64,000 nucleotides of DNA, taken from NCBI GenBank assembly GCA_900318885.1, contig ONMN01000013.1, positions 1-64,000 on the forward strand, read 5' to 3'. Source of the stretch: an uncultured Prevotellaceae bacterium. Lineage in GTDB: Bacteria; Bacteroidota; Bacteroidia; Bacteroidales; Bacteroidaceae. This document shows positions 12,001-16,700 of this stretch, one piece after another. The notes under the pieces are model-generated. The model did not search any database. It was not told the DNA's origin and was given only the letters and a program-made list of their open reading frames with translations. Position 1 is the first letter of the stretch, and each line of letters begins with the position of its first letter. The position numbers and the translations under genes were made by a program.

Positions 12001-13747
12001 CATGCCACTGGACTATCACTTCCCTGCCGACCGTCTGCAGTATATGTGTCAGGATGCCGGTGTAAGGCTGGTGCTCTCTGAGGCACAGCGAGTCAGCCAG
12101 GCCATGCCCGACTTCCAGGGCGATGTTCTCACAAGCGATGTTTTAGCTACGCTGCCGTCCTGCGACATCGAGTTCTCTCGGAGAGAGTGTGGCGTCGCAT
12201 TGCCAGTTGTCAGTGCAGAACAACGCTACGTGCTGCTATATACCTCCGGTTCCACTGGTATGCCGAAGGGTGTAGCCCTTGAACATCGCAATATGGTGAA
12301 CTACTGCCACTGGTATGTCCAGGAATGCCGCCTGTCGCCGGCCGATCATGTGATGGCCTATGCCAACTTCGGTTTCGATGCCCACATGCTCGACATATTC
12401 CCCACCTTGTCGGCAGGTGCCTCCGTCTATATCCTATCTTCCGAGATACGTATGGATTTGATGGCCATGAACCAGTATATGGAGGCTAACGGCATCAATG
12501 TTACTTTCATTACCACTCAGATAGGCTACCTGTTTGCCACCACGATGGACAATAAGTCGTTACGACTGCTGACTACTGGTGGTGAGAAACTGTTGCCGCT
12601 GAAGAAGCCCCGTTTCGACATGTACAACCTCTATGGTCCCACGGAGGCTACAATCGGTCCGACCTATTTCAAGATAGACAAGGACTTCGACTCTTCTATC
12701 ATTGGCGGCCCGATAGCCAACGTACAACTGTATGTGGTAGATAGTAACATGCGTCTTGTGCCAAAGGGCGTACCCGGCGAACTGATTATCGGTGGAGCAG
12801 GTGTAGGCCGTGGCTATCTGCATCCTGCAGAGAAAGATGCTCACAATTTCTTCATCTACGAGGGCCAGCGCTGCTACCGTACTGGTGATTTGGTGCGCTG
12901 GACGGACGATGGCAACCTGGAATACATTTCCCGTATCGACGGCATGGTGAAGCTTCGCGGCCTGCGTATTGAGTTGGGCGAGATAGAGGTTCGTGCCTCT
13001 AAATACGAAGGTATCAAGCAGGTGGCTGCCAAGGTGGTCAAGATAGGAGGCGTAGAAAACCTATGTCTCTATTATACCGCAGAGGCAATAGGGCAGACTA
13101 TCGACCAAGATGCATTGAAAGTCTTCCTGGCTGAGACGCTCACCGACTTTATGGTACCAACCGCCTATATGCAGCTCGACACAATGCCACTGAACGCCAA
13201 TGGTAAGATAGATCGCAAGAATCTGCCAGAGCCGAAGGTGGAATTGGAAGAAATCGTGCCGCCAGAGACGGAGATGGAAAAGAAACTGTTTGACCTCATT
13301 TCCGAACAACTGAAAACCAAGGACTTTGGTGTGACCAATAATCTTATATCACTAGGTATGAGTTCATTGGCCGCTATGCGCCTAAGTGCTGTTCTTCAGC
13401 AGGAGATGGGACTGGAACTCCAGATGAAAGAGCTTCTTGAGAATCCTACCATCCGTCATATAGCTCAAATGGCTGACAGTGGTGAGTTGAAGAAGACTTC
13501 ATCCATGCGCCTTGGCGGTAATGCTCCAAAGGCAGGCGGAAATAATCCGCTGCAGAAACGCAGTGAGGGCAGCATTGCAACGCCACACTCTCAAAGAGAG
13601 AACCCCTTGCAAAAACGCAGTACAGGCACTAATCCATTGGAGAAGCGTCCAGGAAATCCGTTGGAGAAACGGAATAATAACCCATTGGAAAAACGTCCAA
13701 GTAATCCGTTCTCTCAAGGAGAGAACACTGATAACACAGATAAATAG
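2..13747 (+). CDS. Multimodular nonribosomal peptide synthetase, 5' partial (modules 1-4)
   Basis: Builds a peptide on enzyme-bound thioesters in the cytoplasm. The frame is open from base 2, beginning inside the first adenylation (A) domain, so the true start lies upstream. Domain order by motif, residues counted from position 41: A1 (TSGSTGQPKG near 54, YGPTE near 185), T1 (LGGDSIKAIRL near 427), epimerization E1 (HHLIIDGVSW near 604, EGHGRE), C2 (HHIIDDGW near 1071), A2 (near 1517), T2 (near 1895), E2 (HHAIVDGVSW near 2070), C3 (HHIIVDGW near 2550), A3 (near 3042), T3 (LGLSSLAAMRL near 3426), C4 (HHILYDG near 3606), A4 (near 4063), T4 (near 4437). A basic tail from about 4490 carries five NPL(Q/E)KR motifs. 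The carriers before E domains have GGDSI and the later ones GLSSL or GMSSL. There is no terminal thioesterase; synthesis continues on the gene 20 bp downstream. Several short palindromic elements are captured in frame. The product is unknown. Confidence 0.95.
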   Translation, partial: AAALGCHKASVGYVPIDLDYPAERVDYMLQDSGAKLTIDEQTVSEALAGSYSGSLRPATPENLAYMIYTSGSTGQPKGVMIQHKALLNFVHFIRKEWRLTEQSRIACHSNFAFDAAVEDLYPVLTTGGTLYIVPEEARLDISLLRQYLKDNAITGGCYTTQLGQLLGSDEPLDVDYICLGGEKMTAVPQTTGRVLNTYGPTEFTVDSTFFEVDPNKSYDNIPIGRPLYNLYALVLDGNGHLVPEGAVGELCMAGPQMAKGYWNRPDLTAEKFCDVTIGGRTMKVYHTGDLVRYNDSGELEFLGRIDFQVKLRGFRIELGEIESRANQFEGIQQVAAEVKNGQTLCLYYTASTDIDKDALKAFLAETLADYMVPSALMQLDEMPLTPNGKVNRKALPEPAITSSAEYVEPEGDVERKVADTMQQILRLSQPVGALDSFMELGGDSIKAIRLVSTLRQLDVNIAVADVMKLKTVRAIASAHTETTISISQEPWSGEVGDTPIVNYFKDLHLPKPAHYLQSMMLHCSERVDKAALQTAFNAITTQHDMLRAVFNGDRLMVRDANTTITIEEQDMTTANDFQAAIKEAAQAVQAGIDMQQALLRIVLFHAPAADYLFIAVHHLIIDGVSWRILLTDLNDAYQQALEGKDVVLPKKTHTYQDYANAAAEYLESYMLDQERPYWNKVQQNMEQLPMSLEKDYGRTFGHLAVTLDADATTAFLTARASAFNADVNDLLLTAVGRSYQKTTGQQAVSFQFEGHGREQMATPLVTDRTIGWFTSIYPVVLQQLGGELRHDLRLTKEAMHRVPNKGVGYHVLHFMGDPIFDRDHSPLICFNYLGEMDDTQQADSFFTLATDVEAGDDFAAENAGGTDITINCEVKHGEFQFYLDYNKALLTDAAARELADCTLEEMRQLTDFLNQYDGQEITATDLGETEWTDAEFLRVSHEFEQRGEHLQRIYPLLPMQESMLLKHLQEPESWAYRQVNIFEMNTLPTEAQLRQALDRLAERHEVLRTAIIHDGVTAYRQAIVDRKLGLRMTDVSNAADQRAAVMQLREDILNHDFDLQRKPLMEVVCAKRSADTCYLLVVTHHIIDDGWCLMIYMNDLFDLIDGKELPQQSLDGRYEAAVREILSKDRYKALSYWQQLLDGYETKAEIPSNGEVPEQERTPEQNMQIAIDAEKTDRLTALCQQEQATLSNAIELAWGLVLQTYSRTDDAVFAKVVSGRDNTKTDVNEVVGLFINSVPVRVKTTKESTARQMLRTLQQQAAESSAYDFCPLAEIQNQTELGRELLQSVIAFENYGGGSEEQAPQRSFELNVIDLGEENFDELNQNSFIDSEGRLVMNIVFNNHHYREQDIQRVLQMFKVLVEGMVAQPDAPLCTLPRMNADDMARTVILSQGETMAYNADETWVDMFQQRVREHPDNISVVDRTSQLTYKELDELSDRVAAWLLAQGVTPGDFVAIKMGRVKEFVVAVLGINKTGAAYVPVDPEYPQDRIEYMLEDSEAKVVIDEDTMLQISASGSFKSLATPTTPCYMIYTSGSTGKPKGVVISQASVRACAAWNIKAFCLDATKKNLHHPSFSFDASTFDLFYPLAAGAEIHILDNELRKDMDGMARYISEHHITGMTQSTAIGMALLNQYDLDIEYIMLGGEKFLPVKKTTTKLFNGYGPTEFTCCSSYHVIDQDKDIDIPIGRAVPNSASFICDMNGNLLPQGVAGELCLAGVQIAQCYWHRPELTAEKFCDRQFGDRTFKVYRTGDLARYNEQGELEFMGRIDTQVKLRGFRIELGEIENRASQYEGILAVAAEVKTVGGSQHLVLYYTVSNGITVEKDLLRDFMSETLTEYMVPDVYMPLDEMPMTPGGKVNRRALPAPVITSSAEYVEPEGDTERAIAAAMQQILGMTTPVGALDSFYELGGDSIKAIRLVSILRQQGIAVQVADVMKLKTVRAIAGINTDDSAMMSISQEPWSGEVRDSAIFCFFKDQHLDAPNLFHQSLLLRCNKPIDAAMLQKAIDALVLHHDMLRAIVKDDHLFVRPADTRILLAQRDLSDGETVDTACETIIAQMDMATSLFAPTLIHTAAGDHLFLAAHHAIVDGVSWRVLMEDLDTAFRQLTDGLPVSLPAKTNSYKDYVDALYSYRDSYTLRQEIPYWERQQKLLLSIPTSNGKDLHRRFLRTKVSMTAADTKAFSTARLSAFNADVNDLLLTAVSRSYCRMTGATAMSVNFEGHGREPMDTPLYTDRTVGWFTSVYPVVIESLTGDARHDLRTVKETLHRIPNKGLGYNILRYIEGQHCNATLSKREPVAFDCDHVAQIGFNYLGEMDGETPPDAGTAFFTMQDYSSDTPAQRDMSGPDIAINCEISGGIFTLTLDYNADKYPTAASEQFAHDILAEINTLTQYLASHQEQEVTATDLGETEWTDEQFEHVVDDFATRGERLQRIYPLTPMQEGMLLKHLQEPTSWAYRLISIYEADVVPTEEQLRRALDRLAAKHEVLRTAIIHEGVEQYRQAIVDRQLGLQMVDFRHEKDPEAAIKALRADMLTNGYDLQRRPLLQVVCARKTDDSCYLLIATHHIIVDGWCIQLYMGDLMRYLQQELTGLRIDADELNTDGRYEAAVREILTKDKDKALGYWRNLLDGFETRTEIPSWGDVPEAEQAKEDTLSIQVDADATTQLTQLCQQQHATLSNAVELAWGLVLQIYSRTDDAVFAKVVSGRDNTKTDVNEVVGLFINSVPVRVKTTKESTFRQMVHTLQQQAAETNAYDFCALAEIQQQSPLGSQLFQSVTAFENYNSGNETQETPAGSFNLRPLVMTEENFDEIAQTAYVDDEGRLVLNITFNRQHYRQQEIERVLQLFQTLLTSFVLSPDVPLSSLDLLTKEQQLDMTAIGAGNTVDYDKTDTLVSLFRKQVANTPDAPAVVFKDKTLTYREVDTLTDRLAAYLISKYKVQPEEAVGVMIDRSELMVVYPMAIMKAGAAYMPLDYHFPADRLQYMCQDAGVRLVLSEAQRVSQAMPDFQGDVLTNDVLATLPPCDIEFSRRECATPFSDRRSECGVAMPVVSAEQRYVLLYTSGSTGMPKGVALEHHSIVNFCHWYVKEFQMTPTDHALGYANFGFDAHMMDIYPALTIGASVYIISSEMRMDLMGMNQYMETNAINIAFMTTQVGYMFATVIENKSLRLLSVGGEKLMPLRKPRFDFYNAYGPTECTIFSTLYKITSDYDSSLIGRPLDNYRLFVVDESLRLVPKGVAGELIIAGEGVGRGYLHPAEKDAHKFTTLFGQPCYRTGDLVRWSEDNNIEFLGRIDGQVKLRGLRIEMGEIEARATKYEGVKQVAAAVKKIGGVENLCLYYTAETPDQTIDQDALKAFLAETLTDFMVPTAYMQLDTMPLNANGKIDRKNLPEPKVELEEIVPPETEMEQKVFDIVSEMLNATPHSDRRSENGVAFGVTNNLVSLGLSSLAAMRLSAALQNQLHVQVKMADIMKQPTVRGIVAALSETDDQQMLKPYERREFYPLTENQHGLYIDWELNRETTQYNIPAIYRFDHIDANKLIEALKQSMEAHNYLKTRLAKPEGEVMQQRHDDEPVEVTFTTVEQEPDTTFFQQKVKPFDLFEDKLYRLEIISSPSSVYLFIDIHHILYDGLSTSIFLGDVLKAYGGEPLQPEHYQAYDFALYEKELMSGDAMTEAEQRFDGLVADSQVLSYADSSKPDGVADASVKTTIPAKAIDDFCAANGVTIGSYMQAAFAETARRLARAESPFYLTVSNGRAAGSELMSCVGMFVKTLPVVRPATSADTTTADYVKAMHEELQQTYAQDFYPYTRLVERHALRAEAMFVYQGGLHEGGDIAGVEQLSVELDTTKFPLTVTIYPEEGEYAVYIEYDGMRYSQKDMMLLASAVKNMSMSMAASQLLADAQTVDEAEKGELIKIGTGNTLDYDKTDTLVSLFRKQAAKTPDAPAVVFKEKTLTYHEVDTLTDRLAAHLINKYKVQPEEAVGVMIDRSELMVVYPMAIMKAGATYMPLDYHFPADRLQYMCQDAGVRLVLSEAQRVSQAMPDFQGDVLTSDVLATLPSCDIEFSRRECGVALPVVSAEQRYVLLYTSGSTGMPKGVALEHRNMVNYCHWYVQECRLSPADHVMAYANFGFDAHMLDIFPTLSAGASVYILSSEIRMDLMAMNQYMEANGINVTFITTQIGYLFATTMDNKSLRLLTTGGEKLLPLKKPRFDMYNLYGPTEATIGPTYFKIDKDFDSSIIGGPIANVQLYVVDSNMRLVPKGVPGELIIGGAGVGRGYLHPAEKDAHNFFIYEGQRCYRTGDLVRWTDDGNLEYISRIDGMVKLRGLRIELGEIEVRASKYEGIKQVAAKVVKIGGVENLCLYYTAEAIGQTIDQDALKVFLAETLTDFMVPTAYMQLDTMPLNANGKIDRKNLPEPKVELEEIVPPETEMEKKLFDLISEQLKTKDFGVTNNLISLGMSSLAAMRLSAVLQQEMGLELQMKELLENPTIRHIAQMADSGELKKTSSMRLGGNAPKAGGNNPLQKRSEGSIATPHSQRENPLQKRSTGTNPLEKRPGNPLEKRNNNPLEKRPSNPFSQGENTDNTDK
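6858..6884. repeat. 27-bp palindromic element in E2
   Basis: GCAACGCCACACTCTC, AA, AGAGAGAAC: a short inverted repeat with a CTCTC/GAGAG stem. It encodes about CNATLSKRE between PNKGLGYNILRY and FNYLGEM of the epimerization domain; the corresponding part of E1 is about 12 residues shorter. Confidence 0.75.
8648..9080 (+). repeat. Near-identical DNA shared by A3 and A4, N-terminal side (partner 11751-12190)
   Basis: From GACTATGA(C/T)AAGACCGATAC to the palindromic element, the two A domains are almost identical. They diverge in the substrate-binding part and become nearly identical again at 9968-10215 and 13036-13272. Confidence 0.8.
9070..9129. repeat. 27-bp-type and 41-bp palindromic elements in tandem in A3
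   Basis: GTTCTCTCGGAGAGAGTG.. is followed at 9089-9129 by a 41-bp imperfect palindrome running from GCAACACCA to TGGCGTTGC around CTGACCGACGGTCAG. A4 has only the first element at this place; A3 has 33 extra bp (11 codons, CATPFSDRRSE). Confidence 0.8.
10247..10287. repeat. 41-bp palindromic element before T3
   Basis: Runs from GCAACGCCACACTCTGACCG to the near-complement ending GGTGTTGC; the opposite orientation of the element at 9089-9129. It encodes NATPHSDRRSENGVA in the A3-T3 linker, 11 residues more than the matching A4-T4 linker. Confidence 0.8.
12172..12198. repeat. 27-bp palindromic element in A4
   Basis: GTTCTCTC, GGA, GAGAGTGTGGCGTCGC. It encodes FSRRECGVA; the single-element counterpart of the tandem pair in A3. 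Confidence 0.75.
13577..13603. repeat. 27-bp palindromic element in the NPLxKR tail
   Basis: Same sequence as the element at 6858-6884 (GCAACGCCACACTCTC.. AGAGAGAAC). It lies between the first and second NPL(Q/E)KR motif and encodes ATPHSQREN. Confidence 0.75.
13708..13726. repeat. Palindromic element core at the end of the first NRPS gene
   Basis: GTTCTCTC, AAG, GAGAGAAC: a perfect 8-bp stem close to the stop codon, encoding FSQGEN. Probably a truncated member of the same family. Confidence 0.65.
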
Positions 13748-13767
13748 CAAACAATATTATTGGAATC

Positions 13768-16700
13768 ATGACACAATTTGATATCAATCGCAAGAATCTA
13801 TACGAAGACCTCCTCGGACTTGGTTATTTCAAGGATGAGGACGGAACTATCAATTTCCCCTTTGAGGACTTTTGTGAGTCGATGGCTGATGAAGATACGG
13901 TCAGAACACTCTACAACAATCTGATAGAGGATGGTTTCTATCAAGATGCTGATGGCAATGTCACCATGAATGAGGAGGAATTTGTAGGAAACCTATGCGA
14001 CACCCGTGTACTGTTAGATTATTACCCACTGACGGAAAATCAACGAGGCGTTCTGCTGGATTGGGAGATGAATCGAGATACCACACAATACAATATCCCC
14101 ACCGCATGGCACTTCAAGAAGATGGATGCCGAATTCCTGGCTACAGCACTTCGCAAAGTGGTTGATGCACACAGCTACGTAAAGACGCGCTTTGTGCGAC
14201 GTGACGGAGACGTGATGCAGATGCGCCGTGATGGGGAACCTGCCATGGTTAGTGTCACCACACTTGATAGCGAACCCGACACAACATTCTTCCAAGAGCG
14301 TGTGCGCCCGTTCAATCCTTTCGAAGACGACTTGTACCGACTGGAGATCTATCGTTGGGGAGAAGAGGTCTATCTATTTAAGGATTTTCATCATCTGGTG
14401 GACGACGGTTTGTCGGAGGGCGTGTTCTTCGAGGATGTCATGAAGGCATTTACCGGCGAAACGGTGGTAGATGAAAGCTATACGGCCTATGATTTCGCAC
14501 TCTACGAGCAGGAACTGCGAAACAGCGACCGATACGAGGAGGCGCAAACCTATTTTGACGGACTGCTACAGGGTTTGGAATCGTTCAAGTATCCGTATTC
14601 CCATGTGCTTGACGAAGCTGACGCGAAGAAAGGATCACTGACGGTTGAAATATCAGCTACCGATCAAATCAATCGTTTTTGCCAACAGTTGGGTATTACT
14701 GCCAACGCCTATTTCCAGACGGTTGCCACCCAAGTGATGCATCGTTTGACGCGTGAGGACAATGTCGTGATGGCAACCATCTCTAACGGACGTGCGCTGA
14801 GTCAGATGCAACATATCATTGGCATGTTCGTCAAGACGCTGCCACTGGTCTATAAACATGCTGATGACATTAAAACGTTTGAACAAGCTGCCAAGCAGAT
14901 GCACAAACAGAATGCGGAAACCATCTCGCGTGATTTCTATCCTTTCACAGAGATGACGCAACGGTACGGCATCTATCCCGAGATACTATACGCCTATCAA
15001 GGTGGTGTCACTGATAGTGTGAATACGGGCGAAGATAGTGGTATAGAGTCCATTCCCGTTACACTCGACACAGCCAAGATGCCAATAGAGCTGACTTTTG
15101 CACCCAATGAGCAGGGACATTACGTCGTACTGATTACTTGGGACACAGCATGCTATAACCATCACGACATGGAGGTGCTTGCTAAAGCCATGGCTACGTA
15201 TGCTGCCAATGCATCCCAGAAAGGTATGATGCTGGCTGACATCGAACTACTTACACCTGACGAGCAGCAAGCGCTGATGAAGTTGGGACAGGGCAAAAAA
15301 ATAGACTATGACAAGAACGACACATTCATCCATGCTTTCAAACGTCAGGCAGAGAAAACACCTGATGCTCTTGCCATTGCCGACGACAAACGGGAACTGA
15401 CTTACCGTGAGGCCGACGAACAGTCAGACACATTGGCCCACCTACTGGTGGAGGCTGGTGTCTGCCCCGATGATTTCGTTGGCGTGATGTTGGAACGTAC
15501 GGTGCTATTCCCCGTTTCTGTCCTGGCCGTCCATAAGGCTGCCGCCGCCTATGCACCGTTGGACATGGAATATCCCAACGAGCGTCTGAGTTACATGATG
15601 GAAAACTCTGAGATGCGTGTCATGATTACCACCCACGACGTGCTGGCGATGAAGGAGCAGGAGGGTGGACTTGAACTGGGAGCAATAAAGCCTTTCTTCA
15701 TAGACGATGCGGATTTGACCCAGCGCACAGAACCTATTTTGAAGACTACGCCCGACAACCTCGCCTACATGATCTATACGTCTGGTTCGACGGGTAAGCC
15801 AAAGGGCGTTATGCTCCATCAGCGTGGACTGCGTTCGTATATCGCCTCTATCGTCGATGTGTTGCAATTGACGGCTGAAGACCGCATATCCCTGCATCGT
15901 GCTTTCTCGTTCGACTCTCACATCCACGACCTTTATCCCGTGCTGACGGTTGGTGGCAGTGTGCATGTGATGCCGACGGAAATCCGAAAGGATATGAAGG
16001 GTTTGCGTGACTTCATTGTCGATAGGAAAATTACAGGCGGTGGCTATACCACGTCATTAGGTGCCATGCTGCTTGACAGTTATCAGTTGCCGCAACGCTA
16101 TATGACACTGTCGGGAGAGAAAATGGTGGGTTTCGTCAGTGGCGACGTACAATTGGTCAATGGTTATGGCCCGACAGAGTGTACTGACCTTATTACAACC
16201 TACTGTCTGGACAAGGGACGAGTGTATAAAGATATACCTGTTGGTCGTCCCATGGCCAACGGCTATTGCTTCATCGTGGACAAAAACAACAAACTGGTGC
16301 CCAATGGCGTGGCTGGTGAATTGTGTTTTGCTGGTGTACAGGTGGGCCGTGGCTATTGGCGTTTGCCGGAATTGACCGAGAAAGTCTTTGGCGACTGTCC
16401 TTTCCTGCCGCTACAGGAAAATGGCAAGCCTATGCGCATGTATCACACTGGCGACTTGTGCCGGTGGAACAATGAGGATGTCATTGAATGCTTAGGACGT
16501 ATAGACAACCAAGTGAAGTTGCGTGGTTTCCGAGTAGAACTTGGCGAAATAGAGGCTCAGGCTCAGAACCATGAAGCCATTGAGAAGGCTGTGGCTGCCG
16601 TTCGCGAGGTGGTGGGCATGCAGCATCTGGTGCTCTACTACACCGTGAAGGAAGGCTGTGAAGTGAGCAAGGATGAACTGAGCAGCTTCCTGGAGAATTC

